Source: JAWVFM01 sp963841455 (GTDB taxonomy: Bacteria > Actinomycetota > Thermoleophilia > Solirubrobacterales > 70-9). From it: a DNA stretch of 64,000 nucleotides. Of this stretch, positions 1-7,501 are shown one piece after another. The notes beneath the pieces are model-generated. The model was not told where the DNA came from and searched no databases. It was given only the letters and a program-made list of their open reading frames with translations. The first letter of the stretch is position 1. Each line of letters opens with the position of its first letter. Where the stretch lies: NCBI GenBank assembly GCA_963841455.1, contig CAWJCU010000002.1, positions 310,001 to 374,000 of the forward strand, read 5' to 3'. A program made the position numbers and the translations under genes.

Positions 1-173
1 GGCTCGGCGTCGGCGCGATGGAGCCAGCGCGAGAGGCGGTCGGGCGGGTCGTAGGGGGCGAGGACGCGGACCTCGTGGTCGCGGCCCGAAAGCTCGCTCG
101 CGAGCGCCTCCACGTGACGGTTCACGCCGCCGGCGTAGGTCCACGAATAGGGGCTGACGATCGCGATGCGCAT
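1..173 (-). CDS. GT4-type glycosyltransferase, N-terminal fragment (cut by window edge)
   Basis: Only the first 57 codons lie in the window; the gene runs off the left edge. The ATG at 173 opens with MRIAIVSPYSWTYAGGVNRH, which is the GT-B nucleotide-sugar transferase opening (beta strand followed by a glycine-rich GGV loop) seen in family 4 enzymes such as PimB-like mannosyltransferases. Donor and acceptor cannot be told from this piece. It is transcribed away from the neighbouring membrane protein gene's 3' end at 254, so the two could be read in the same direction as part of one cell-envelope locus. Confidence 0.75.
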   Translation of the reverse strand, partial: MRIAIVSPYSWTYAGGVNRHVEALASELSGRDHEVRVLAPYDPPDRLSRWLHRADAE

Positions 174-253
174 TGCGTGGGGCCGGGTAATGGTAGGGCG
201 AGCGCGGGCGGCTCCCAGCTGCCGCGGCGCCAGCGAATAAAGGGGTCCGAGAG

Positions 254-2134
254 CTACCCCGAGAGCCCCGCTGAGGTTACCGAACGAGCCGCCCACGCAA
301 CGCCCGCCGCAAGCGTGAGGAGGGCCGTGCCGATCATCAGCGCGAGAGCGCCCGAATCGTTGGCGAGGACGGCGCACGCAATGCCCCCGGTAGCGCCCAG
401 AAAACCGGCCCAGGCGTAGCGGCTGCCGGCGAACCAACCTGCGATGCGCCGCCGCTGCACGACGCCGGCAACGATGAGCGCCACCGCCGCCCAGAGAGCC
501 GGCGAGGTCGCGTAGTTGGAGAAGTTGTGGGCCGACAGCTCGAGCCGCCGCTCGGCGACCTGCGCGAGGTTGTCGAGCCCGCCCGCTTCGAGCACCGAGC
601 GCACGAGATGGCTTCCTCCGCCACTCGCCAGGTCCACCAGGGCGAGCAGCCCAAGAGCGGTCAGCACCGCGGCGATCGCCCACGCGGCCGCGCCGAAGCG
701 CGAGCGCGTTCGAAGGCATACGAGCACCGCGATCACGGCGCCGACCGCAAGGTCGATCACGGCGCCGACGTCGGCCCCGAAGCTGCCGGGCCCGAACGCC
801 GCCGCGGCTACCAGCGCGGCGGCGGCGAATGCAGTCGCAGCCGCCGAGGGGCGGGCGCCGGCCCTCCAGGCGGTCACCGCTGCGCCGACGCCGATCGGCA
901 CCAGGGCAGCGGCGAAGGTCTCGAGCTCGTTCCCGATTCCGTAGAAGCGCGCGCCGTGCGCAGGGTCTGGGCCGATGAGCGAGAGCCCGATCACGCTCGG
1001 GTCAGCGACGGCCGCGACGGCGTAGCCGCCGATCGTGAGGGCCGCGGCCAGCGCGAGGCCGCCCCACGCTCCCGCGAGCGCGACCGAAAGCGCGGCGAGG
1101 CCGGGCGAAGCGAGCCCGACGAGGAGCAGCTCCGCTGTCGCGCTCGGCTCGATCACAGCACCGAGAAGGAGCACCGCCGGCAGGTAGGCGATGGCGCACG
1201 CGAGCAAGGGAACGGATGCGCGCAGCCCACGGGCGCCGAAGGCAACCCCCGCTCCCGCGGCGAGCAGAGTCCACGCGACGAGGGGAATCCCGAGGGTGAG
1301 CGGGCGGCGATCCGGGACCGCCGCGATCCGGTCGTCGAGGCTCGCGAGGGCGTCCGGTGGAGCGGCGCCGCCCGAGGACGTGATCGGCCGCCCGTCCACC
1401 GGCGCCGGCTCGCGCACTCCGAGCCGTTCGAGGATCGTCGGCGCGATGTCGGTGCTGACGACGAGGCCACCGGTGTGTGTGGAGTCCGAGGTGAGCTCGC
1501 CGCCGAAGCCCCGGCCGGCGATGCCGATTGGGAGCTCGTGCTCCGGCCGGGCCGGCGGGGCGGAAAAGGCAACGAGGAGGTCGGATCCCCGGAGCCGAGT
1601 CGCGAGCGCCCGGACCTGTGCAACGGACGCGCGAACGACGGTCAGCCCCGGACAGACCCTGCTCTGGTCGACTTTGCCCCGCACAGCGAAGTCAACTCGC
1701 CCAACGTCGCATCGCCGGCGCGCCTCTGGGATCTCGCCCCTCTCGTTGACGCCGAGCAGCGCGGCGTCTCCGGCATTGCCGGCGGCCCGCCGCGCGATTC
1801 CTGCGCGCTCCAGGCTCGTCCCCAGCAGGCCGGGGACGATCTCGGCGGGGGCGCTCTCCGCGCGCGCTCGCAAGCGAGCCCAGCTGCCAACCGGCGGACC
1901 GTCATACAGAACGGGGTCGACTCGATTCCCCTGCGAGATGTCGAGGTAGGTCTGCTTCGCGGGAACGGTCCCGACGCCCGCGCTCATCAGCCCGAGGGCC
2001 ATGCCGTGGATCCGCGCCAGCTCGTGAGGGGTCGTGCCGGCCGGAAGCACGGCGACGGTGATCCTGGGCGACGCCGCCCCCGCGCCGGCCGCGGGAGCGA
2101 ACGTGCCGGCGAGCGCGCAGGCAAGCACTAACAT
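254..2134 (-). CDS. Large membrane protein with extracytoplasmic N-terminal alkaline-phosphatase-like domain
   Basis: About 626 residues. An N-terminal export signal is followed by a roughly 280-residue soluble part containing TDIAPTILERLGV, a stretch typical of the phosphatase/phosphodiesterase fold, and then by about ten hydrophobic segments up to the C-terminus. I do not recognise a named family; the catalytic metal ligands of true alkaline phosphatases are not obvious, so activity is unproven. Start uncertain: ATG 2134 avoids overlap with the divergent chlorite-dismutase-like gene, but GTG 2161 or TTG 2185 would add a positively charged n-region (KK, K, R) and make a better signal peptide. 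Likely role: cell-envelope function, inferred only from topology and the adjacent glycosyltransferase. Confidence 0.6.
   Translation of the reverse strand: MLVLACALAGTFAPAAGAGAASPRITVAVLPAGTTPHELARIHGMALGLMSAGVGTVPAKQTYLDISQGNRVDPVLYDGPPVGSWARLRARAESAPAEIVPGLLGTSLERAGIARRAAGNAGDAALLGVNERGEIPEARRRCDVGRVDFAVRGKVDQSRVCPGLTVVRASVAQVRALATRLRGSDLLVAFSAPPARPEHELPIGIAGRGFGGELTSDSTHTGGLVVSTDIAPTILERLGVREPAPVDGRPITSSGGAAPPDALASLDDRIAAVPDRRPLTLGIPLVAWTLLAAGAGVAFGARGLRASVPLLACAIAYLPAVLLLGAVIEPSATAELLLVGLASPGLAALSVALAGAWGGLALAAALTIGGYAVAAVADPSVIGLSLIGPDPAHGARFYGIGNELETFAAALVPIGVGAAVTAWRAGARPSAAATAFAAAALVAAAAFGPGSFGADVGAVIDLAVGAVIAVLVCLRTRSRFGAAAWAIAAVLTALGLLALVDLASGGGSHLVRSVLEAGGLDNLAQVAERRLELSAHNFSNYATSPALWAAVALIVAGVVQRRRIAGWFAGSRYAWAGFLGATGGIACAVLANDSGALALMIGTALLTLAAGVAWAARSVTSAGLSG
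2129..2134 (+). promoter_or_regulatory. Putative -10 (TAACAT) for a leaderless chdC transcript
   Basis: TAACAT ends 7 bases before the GTG at 2142, and there is no Shine-Dalgarno sequence in between. The same TANNNT-to-start spacing recurs before several other genes in the window, which suggests leaderless transcription. Confidence 0.35.
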
Positions 2135-2141
2135 CGCCAGC

Positions 2142-2849
2142 GTGGCCGCCGCGGACCGCACCTTCGCGAAGTTCACCTTCTTCAAGATCGACCCAGCCTG
2201 GCAGCGCCGCGACTCCGAGGCGCGCGGGGAGGATAAACGCGAGTTCCTCGCCGCCTGCGAGGACTTTGCGGCGGACCGGCCGCTTCGCGCCTACTCCACG
2301 GTCGGAACGCGCGGCGACGTCGACCTTCTGCTCCTGAGCCAGAGCCCGATCCTGGAGGACCTTCACACCTTCCACGTCGTGCTCGCCCAGAGCGGGCTCG
2401 CGAGGTGGGCGACCATCCCCCACTCCTACCTCGCGATGACCAAGCGGTCGCCCTACTCCGAGTCGGACGCTCGCCCGGAGATCTGCACCTCTGAGCGCAA
2501 GTACCTCTTCGTCTACCCGCTCGACAAGAAGCGGGAGTGGTACCGGCTCCCCGATGAAGAGCGCCAGCGGATCATGCGCGCGCACATCGAGGTCGGCCGG
2601 CGCTACCCGGAGATCGCGATCAACACCGCCTACTCGTTCGGCATCGACGACCAGGAGTTCGTGGTCTCGTTCGAGGCCGACGAGCCGGGGCAGTTCCTCG
2701 ACCTCGTCCAGGAGCTCAGAGGCACGGAGTCGAGCGCCTACACGCTCCGCGACACGCCCATCTTCAGCTGCGTGTCGATGTCGATTCCCCGCGCCCTCGA
2801 CGCGCTCGACGGCGCCGCGACCGCCCGCGGCCTGCCGGCAATCGCCTGA
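2142..2849 (+). CDS. chdC: Coproheme decarboxylase / chlorite dismutase family protein
   Basis: About 235 residues, the usual length for HemQ/ChdC. In actinobacteria and firmicutes this enzyme oxidatively decarboxylates coproheme III to heme b, the last step of the coproporphyrin-dependent route. Supporting motifs are VYPLDKKREWYRLP, which carries the position of the radical-forming Tyr of the family, MRAHIEVGRRY with the expected proximal heme His, and SFGIDDQEFVVSFE. No ATG fits; GTG 2142 is chosen because it precedes the conserved FAKFTFFKIDPAW block and has a -10-like TAACAT just upstream. Further upstream in-frame starts would run deep into the divergent gene. Family membership is clear; the choice of coproheme rather than chlorite as substrate rests on family knowledge. 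Confidence 0.85.
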   Translation: MAAADRTFAKFTFFKIDPAWQRRDSEARGEDKREFLAACEDFAADRPLRAYSTVGTRGDVDLLLLSQSPILEDLHTFHVVLAQSGLARWATIPHSYLAMTKRSPYSESDARPEICTSERKYLFVYPLDKKREWYRLPDEERQRIMRAHIEVGRRYPEIAINTAYSFGIDDQEFVVSFEADEPGQFLDLVQELRGTESSAYTLRDTPIFSCVSMSIPRALDALDGAATARGLPAIA

Positions 2850-2878
2850 GACCGCTCGGCGGCGCCTGGGCTCAGGCG
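2843..2878. terminator. Bidirectional hairpin between convergent genes
   Basis: CGCCTGAG (2843-2850) and CTCAGGCG (2871-2878) are perfect 8-bp arms around a 20-base G/C-rich loop. Each arm contains the stop codon of one of the two converging genes (chdC ending at 2849, the MMPL gene ending at 2872). There is no T-tract, so termination is inferred from position and symmetry. Confidence 0.5.
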
Positions 2879-4977
2879 TGACCGAAGCGAACGTCAGGGA
2901 GCAACCTGTGTGCCCAACGCGGGAGGTACCAGGCCCACTTGCCCATCAGGCGAAGGAGGACAGGGAGCAGCAGCAGACGGATCAGCATCGCGTCCAGCAG
3001 TACGGCGACGCCGAGGATGAGCCCCATCTCCTTCGGCGGCAGGGGCCCGGAGAGAGCGAAGGTCAGGAAGACCGCAACCATGACGGCGCCGGCCGCGAAG
3101 ATGACCCGACCGGAGTGCGCGAGGCCGCCGACCATCGCCTCCTTCGGATCGCCGGTCCGGTCCCAATGCTCCTTCGCCGAGGAGAGCAGGAAGACCGTGT
3201 AATCCATGGAGATCGCGAAGATCATCGCGAAGAAGAACACGGGGCCCCAGGCATCGAGGAAGCCCTGCGACTGGAAGCCGAGAAGCGAGTGGAGGGCGCC
3301 GTCCTGGAAGATCCACTTGGCGACGCCGAAGGCGGCGCCGGTAGCGAGAAGGTTCGTCGCAACCCCAACCACGGCGATGAGCGGCGCCTGCAGCGCGAAG
3401 ACGAGGAGCAGGAAGCCGAGGCCGAGAACGGTCCCGATGACAAGCGGGGTCGTTGCCGTCAGCGCGGCCTGAAGGTCGTGGTTCTCGGCCACGGCGCCCC
3501 CAACCAGAGCACCCGCGGGGAGCTCGCGTCGCAGCCGGTCGATCGTTCGACCGACGGCCGGGCTGGAAGGATCCTGCCTCGGAATCGCCGTGACGAGCGC
3601 CGATCCGCCGCTTCGCTCGATCGGGAGAACCTGGGCGATGCCCGGGTCTCGGCCCACGACCGCGGAAGAGGCGGCGGCTCCTGCGCTTGGAGTCACGATC
3701 TGCAGCGGGCCGGTGGCGCCGGGGCCGAAGGCTCGCTGGACCTGGTCGTAGCCGACCCGCGACGAATCACCGGCCGGGACGACCTTGATCGAGGGCATCG
3801 CGGTCTTGAGCTCCGTGACCGGGAATGCCAGGAACAGGAGCGCCGCGAGGGCCGGGAGGCCGAAGAGCAGCGGGCGCCGCCAGAGGCGCTCGCCCCAGGC
3901 GGCGAACCGGGGCGAGCGATGCTCTCCCGAGTGAGCCCACGGGAGCGACAACCTGTCGACCCTTGGTCCGAGCTTTGCGAGTACCGCCGGAAGCAGGGTC
4001 AGCGTCGCCGCGAGGACAAAGAGGACCGCGAGCATGATGCCCAGGCTCATCGAGCGGAACGCGGGGCTCGGCACCAGCATCACAGCGGTCAAGGAGATGA
4101 GGACGGTGAGGCCGGAGAAGAGGACGGCCTTGCCCGCAGTGTCCATCGTCACGGCGGTTGCCTCGACGGGGTCGAGCTGCGACCCGAAGAAGGCGCTCCG
4201 AAAGCGGTAGACGATGAAGAGCGCGTAGTCGATGCCGAGCGCCAGGGCGAACATGAGGGCGAAATTCATCGCCCAGATCGAAACCGGCAGCAGCAGCGTG
4301 GCGAGATAGAGCGAGCCGGCCGCGGCGAGGAGCCCGATCATCGTGAGCATCAGGGGCAGGCCCGCCGCGACGAGCGAGCCGAAGGCGAGGACGAGGATCG
4401 CCAGGGTGACGGGCCAGGAGATGAACTCTGAACGGAGCATCGCGCTGCGATTGGCCGCGTTGAAGTCAGACCACATGCCCGATGCGCCCGTGAGGTGGAC
4501 CACGACGCCGGCGCGCCCGGCGGCGGCGAGGCGGCCCTTGAGCGAATCGGCGGCGCTCACCATCCCGTTCGAGTCGCGGGCAGCGCCAGCCTGGACGACG
4601 GCGGTGTGACCGTCACGGGAGATCGAGACGCCCCGCCGCGGCGCCACCACCGCGTTGACGGCCGGACTCGACCGCAGGATCCGCTCCGTGGCCGTCAACC
4701 GCGATCGGAACGCCGGCGCGTTGACGGTTCTCGTCGGCGAGTGGACGACGACCATGAGCCCGTAGCTCTCCAGGCCGTGGAAACTTCGGTCAATCGCCCC
4801 GCGCGCGCGGACCGATTGCGAGCCCGTCGCCTCCCACCCCGCGCCCGACAGCGCCGACTCGACCCTCGGGGCGAAGAACCCGAGAGCCAGCGCCACGACG
4901 AGCCAGGCGCCGACCACGGCGCGAACGTGCGTCGCCATGTAGCGGCCGAGTCGCCCGATCGGCCCGGTCGCCGTCAT
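2872..4977 (-). CDS. MMPL/RND-family membrane transporter
   Basis: About 701 residues with the MMPL architecture: one N-terminal TM segment, a large extracytoplasmic loop, six clustered TM segments (about residues 170-340), a second loop and another six TM segments. GIDYALFIVYRFR and SMDYTVFLLSSAKE are the two conserved (G/S)xDY motifs in the TM bundles that carry proton-relay acids. Members export lipids or hydrophobic compounds using proton motive force; the substrate is unknown. Start ATG 4977 overlaps the stop of the DUF2892 gene by ATGA. It is the last gene of an ArsR-DUF2892-MMPL operon, so the exporter is probably under ArsR control. Confidence 0.88.
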   Translation of the reverse strand: MTATGPIGRLGRYMATHVRAVVGAWLVVALALGFFAPRVESALSGAGWEATGSQSVRARGAIDRSFHGLESYGLMVVVHSPTRTVNAPAFRSRLTATERILRSSPAVNAVVAPRRGVSISRDGHTAVVQAGAARDSNGMVSAADSLKGRLAAAGRAGVVVHLTGASGMWSDFNAANRSAMLRSEFISWPVTLAILVLAFGSLVAAGLPLMLTMIGLLAAAGSLYLATLLLPVSIWAMNFALMFALALGIDYALFIVYRFRSAFFGSQLDPVEATAVTMDTAGKAVLFSGLTVLISLTAVMLVPSPAFRSMSLGIMLAVLFVLAATLTLLPAVLAKLGPRVDRLSLPWAHSGEHRSPRFAAWGERLWRRPLLFGLPALAALLFLAFPVTELKTAMPSIKVVPAGDSSRVGYDQVQRAFGPGATGPLQIVTPSAGAAASSAVVGRDPGIAQVLPIERSGGSALVTAIPRQDPSSPAVGRTIDRLRRELPAGALVGGAVAENHDLQAALTATTPLVIGTVLGLGFLLLVFALQAPLIAVVGVATNLLATGAAFGVAKWIFQDGALHSLLGFQSQGFLDAWGPVFFFAMIFAISMDYTVFLLSSAKEHWDRTGDPKEAMVGGLAHSGRVIFAAGAVMVAVFLTFALSGPLPPKEMGLILGVAVLLDAMLIRLLLLPVLLRLMGKWAWYLPRWAHRLLPDVRFGHA

Positions 4978-5225
4978 CGGGCGGTGGTCAAGCGGCTCGG
5001 ATAGACGACCGAGCGGAGGCAGAACGCGCGGCGAAGGATGAAAGACGCCGGACAGGCGCCGACGATCACGTAGAGCCACTGGTTGATGCCCACAAAGGCC
5101 GTTAGGAGGAGGAACCAGGGCGAGACGAGCGCGACCAGGACGACGCTCAGGAGCGTCATGGTGCCGGCGAGGGCGAAGAGGACGCGCTCGAGCGGCCAGC
5201 GGCCGTCGGTCGAGGACCGGTACAC
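4974..5225 (-). CDS. DUF2892 (YgaP-like) small membrane protein
   Basis: 83 residues, GTG start. There are two hydrophobic helices (about residues 15-35 and 38-58), with CPASFILRRA shortly after. This matches the inner-membrane DUF2892 family, often fused or adjacent to rhodanese domains and ArsR regulators. It sits between arsR (stop 5227, one base away) and the MMPL gene (ATGA overlap), so translation is probably coupled across the three. Function is unknown; the sulfur link is suggested by the SQR and rhodanese genes just upstream. Confidence 0.65.
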   Translation of the reverse strand: MYRSSTDGRWPLERVLFALAGTMTLLSVVLVALVSPWFLLLTAFVGINQWLYVIVGACPASFILRRAFCLRSVVYPSRLTTAR

Positions 5226-5226
5226 C

Positions 5227-5589
5227 TCAGTGCTCCGCTCCGAGTAGCGCGCCGAGCTCGTCGGCCTCGCGACGCAGCCCGCCGCAGACCTCTTCGCAGA
5301 GCGAGAAGACGACGGGGTCGGCGATCGAATAGAGGGAGAAGTTGCCGTCCTTCCGGCGGCTCACGATGCCAGCGCGAAGGAGAACGCCCAGGTGCTTCGA
5401 GACGTTCTGCTGCGAGGCGCCGGTCGCTTTCTGCAGCTCGCCGACCGTCGCCTCCCCCTCGCCCAGGCGATCCAGAAGCGTGATCCGCATCGGCTCGCCG
5501 AGGATGCGAAATCGCTCGGCGATGCGTTCCACGAGCGGGGCCGGGAGCGGGTGGGGAATGGGGGTCGGCGCAGCCATTCTGGGCAGCAT
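5227..5589 (-). CDS. ArsR-family transcriptional regulator
   Basis: 120 residues with a winged helix-turn-helix. GEPMRITLLDRLGEGEATVG leads into the recognition helix GASQQNVSKHLGVLLRAG, followed by the wing RRKDGNFSLYSI. A late SLCEEVCGG supplies two Cys that could sense thiols, persulfide or metal, but this spacing is not a defined sensor class I can name. Start may be ATG 5589 or ATG 5577. It heads the operon with DUF2892 and the MMPL exporter and is preceded by an unusually AT-rich imperfect dyad, the likely auto-operator. The neighbouring SQR gene suggests a reactive-sulfur signal (inference). Confidence 0.85.
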   Translation of the reverse strand: MLPRMAAPTPIPHPLPAPLVERIAERFRILGEPMRITLLDRLGEGEATVGELQKATGASQQNVSKHLGVLLRAGIVSRRKDGNFSLYSIADPVVFSLCEEVCGGLRREADELGALLGAEH

Positions 5590-5626
5590 AACAACTCAAC
5601 AACTATGTAGTCGTGTGGTTGTCTAC
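5590..5626 (-). promoter_or_regulatory. AT-rich promoter/operator of the arsR operon
   Basis: An AT island in otherwise GC-rich DNA directly upstream of arsR. On the + strand it holds ACAACTC and ACAACTA as adjacent near-repeats and an imperfect dyad CAACAACTA...GTGGTTG. On the - strand TACATA could be the -10. It fits an ArsR autoregulatory site but is not a proven binding sequence. Confidence 0.45.
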
Positions 5627-5629
5627 CGA

Positions 5630-6892
5630 TCAGTCGGCGAGCATCGCCGACATGCCCTTGAGCCCGACCTCCATCGCCTGCCACGCGAGGCCCGCGTGGA
5701 AGGGCTCACCCGCGTGGAAACGCATGGGGACGGTGGCCCCGAGCATCTTCTTGCCGAGGCGCCAGATCGTGCCGCTCCCGACCTTGTAGTCCCCATCGGC
5801 GTCGGCACGGACGGTCACGGGCTTGGACGGGTCCCCCGTGAGCTCGAGCGGCACCTGGGCAAACGTCGCCTTGTCGAACATCTCCATGATGCACATCGAG
5901 ACGGGATCGAAGGGCCTCTCGAAGTCGTGCGCGCCGGCCTCGGCGGCGATGTGCTCGGCGACGGTGTCGGCCTGGAGGAACGCGAGGAAGGCCTGCTTGA
6001 CCGGGAAGTCGCCCGCGTCGCCGGGCGCGTAGACGTCAGGCTGCCCCGTCACCTGCCGCGTCTCCATCTCCGTCTCGATGAACCCGCGGTCATCGGAGGG
6101 CAGGCCCTCGTAGGCCACCGCCGAGACGTAGGGGGGGAAGGCGATCAGCTGATCGAAACCACGGGTGGAACCGTCGGCGTAGCGCGCCTCACCCGGTGCG
6201 ATCTCGGTGACCGACTCGGCCGTGTGCCCGTCGATCCCGCGCTCGCCGAACTCGGCTGTGACGACCTCGTGCAGGCGGGGGCCGAAGGCCTGGATGTAGG
6301 TCTCCTCGAACGTCGACCACGTGATGTCGACCTGCTCGCGCACCCCCTCGCGCCGCAGCCAGGTCTCGAACATCATCACGATCTCGTAGAGCGGCCCGGC
6401 GCACTTGTTGTTGGGCGGGATCAGGAACACCACTCGGCTGCGGCGGCCCTCCTTCGCGCCCTCGCGCACGCGCTCGAAACGCTCGCGCACTCCGAGCATG
6501 CTCCGGGGCGTCCAGATCGTCGCCGCATGCTCGGCGAGACCCGGAACCTCGGCTGGGCGCATGTCGGCCCCGGTGGCGATCACGAGCTTGTCGTAGCCGA
6601 CGGCGCGCCCGTCGGCGAGCCTGACCTCGTGCGAATCGGGATCGACGCCCGTGACCGTGCCCTCCACGAACTCGACGTGTCGGCGGCCGAAGGGCTTCGC
6701 CAGATCGACGACGAGGTCCTCGGGATCGGCGCCGAACGGGACGTAGATCGCGTTGGGGCGGAAGGTGAACGACTCACTTTCGGAGACGAGCGTCAGATCG
6801 GCGCGGTCCCGCAAGCGCATTCGCAGCAGGAATGCGGTTTCGAGGCCGGCAAAGCCGGCGCCGAGGATCACGATGCGCGGCCTCTGGCTCAT
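5630..6892 (-). CDS. Sulfide:quinone oxidoreductase-type FAD flavoprotein
   Basis: 420 residues, typical for the SQR/flavocytochrome c sulfide dehydrogenase family. Residues 6-20 carry the FAD Rossmann motif (VILGAGFAGLE); VIATGADMRPAEV and DVYAPGDAGDF are the ATG and GD motifs of the family. Cys residues lie in NKCAGPLYE (middle) and VSMCIMEMFD (C-terminal), at the positions of the two redox Cys of SQR. The C-terminal third has an amphipathic Met/Gly-rich end suited to membrane association. The enzyme would oxidise sulfide to polysulfide or persulfide and pass electrons to quinone. Divergent from the rhodanese gene and upstream of the ArsR operon, forming a sulfur-handling cluster. Confidence 0.8.
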   Translation of the reverse strand: MSQRPRIVILGAGFAGLETAFLLRMRLRDRADLTLVSESESFTFRPNAIYVPFGADPEDLVVDLAKPFGRRHVEFVEGTVTGVDPDSHEVRLADGRAVGYDKLVIATGADMRPAEVPGLAEHAATIWTPRSMLGVRERFERVREGAKEGRRSRVVFLIPPNNKCAGPLYEIVMMFETWLRREGVREQVDITWSTFEETYIQAFGPRLHEVVTAEFGERGIDGHTAESVTEIAPGEARYADGSTRGFDQLIAFPPYVSAVAYEGLPSDDRGFIETEMETRQVTGQPDVYAPGDAGDFPVKQAFLAFLQADTVAEHIAAEAGAHDFERPFDPVSMCIMEMFDKATFAQVPLELTGDPSKPVTVRADADGDYKVGSGTIWRLGKKMLGATVPMRFHAGEPFHAGLAWQAMEVGLKGMSAMLAD

Positions 6893-7038
6893 CGCTCTCA
6901 GCCTTCCATGCCCGCTCGCTCCCGGTAACAGCAGGCCACCGTCGCCGCCCTACGTATCTTCCCGCAGCCGAGAGGGTAGCTGTAGCGATTGTGCGTATCT
7001 CGTCAGCTGCGCAATCTCACCCGGTGGACCTCGAGCGC

Positions 7039-7470
7039 ATGCCCCGCCATCAGCATCCCTGCCAGTTGCCCCAATCGCTCGGCGACGGGTTCATCCGGGT
7101 TGACGCCACCTGGGGCACGGTCCAGCCGATCGAGCTCGCGTCGGGCGTCCGCACCATCGGTGAGCCGGAGCTCGTCGCGCACCTCGAGCAAGGCGGCACA
7201 CTCGTCGACACGCGCCAGCCTCACTTCCACCGCGAGGCGACGATTCCCGGTGCTCGCTCCATCCCGCACGAAGAGGTGCTCGACCATCTCGACGAGCTCG
7301 ACGCCGAAGAGGTCACCGCGTTCTTCTGCAACGGCCCCCAGTGCGCGGCGACGCCGGACGCCGTCCGCACGCTTCTGGATGCCGGCTACCCCACCACGGG
7401 CATCCTCTACTACCGGGGCGGAATGCACGACTGGATGACGCTCGGTTACACGACGGCGTCCGGCGGTTAG
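7039..7470 (+). CDS. Rhodanese-domain sulfurtransferase
   Basis: 143 residues from ATG 7039; in-frame GTG 7024 or 6991 are alternatives. Single rhodanese domain: TLVDTRQPHFHREATIPGA is the CH2A-like entry, FFCNGPQCAATPDAVR the active-site loop with the persulfide-forming Cys, and YYRGGMHDW the conserved end. It would transfer sulfane sulfur to thiols or cyanide in the cytoplasm. Divergently paired with the SQR gene and directly upstream of the ferredoxin-NADP reductase gene, it is the natural acceptor for SQR products. A second Cys in the loop (CNGPQC) could assist. Confidence 0.82.
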   Translation: MPRHQHPCQLPQSLGDGFIRVDATWGTVQPIELASGVRTIGEPELVAHLEQGGTLVDTRQPHFHREATIPGARSIPHEEVLDHLDELDAEEVTAFFCNGPQCAATPDAVRTLLDAGYPTTGILYYRGGMHDWMTLGYTTASGG

Positions 7471-7486
7471 CGCCGGCCGCGTTCTC

Positions 7487-7492
7487 TACCCT
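7487..7492 (+). promoter_or_regulatory. Putative -10 (TACCCT) for leaderless fprA
   Basis: TACCCT lies 9 bases upstream of ATG 7502, with no Shine-Dalgarno sequence between. Fits the leaderless pattern seen elsewhere in the window. Confidence 0.35.
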
Positions 7493-7501
7493 CCGCGTTC
7501 G

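Noticed and set aside
527..2131. Long antisense open frame opposite the membrane protein
   Set aside because: Composition is Arg/Gly/Glu-rich shadow coding typical of GC-rich DNA; no domain, and the opposite strand encodes clear TM segments.
2554..4431. 625-codon open frame on the + strand across chdC end and MMPL
   Set aside because: Shadow frame of high-GC coding sequence; the antisense MMPL protein is unambiguous.
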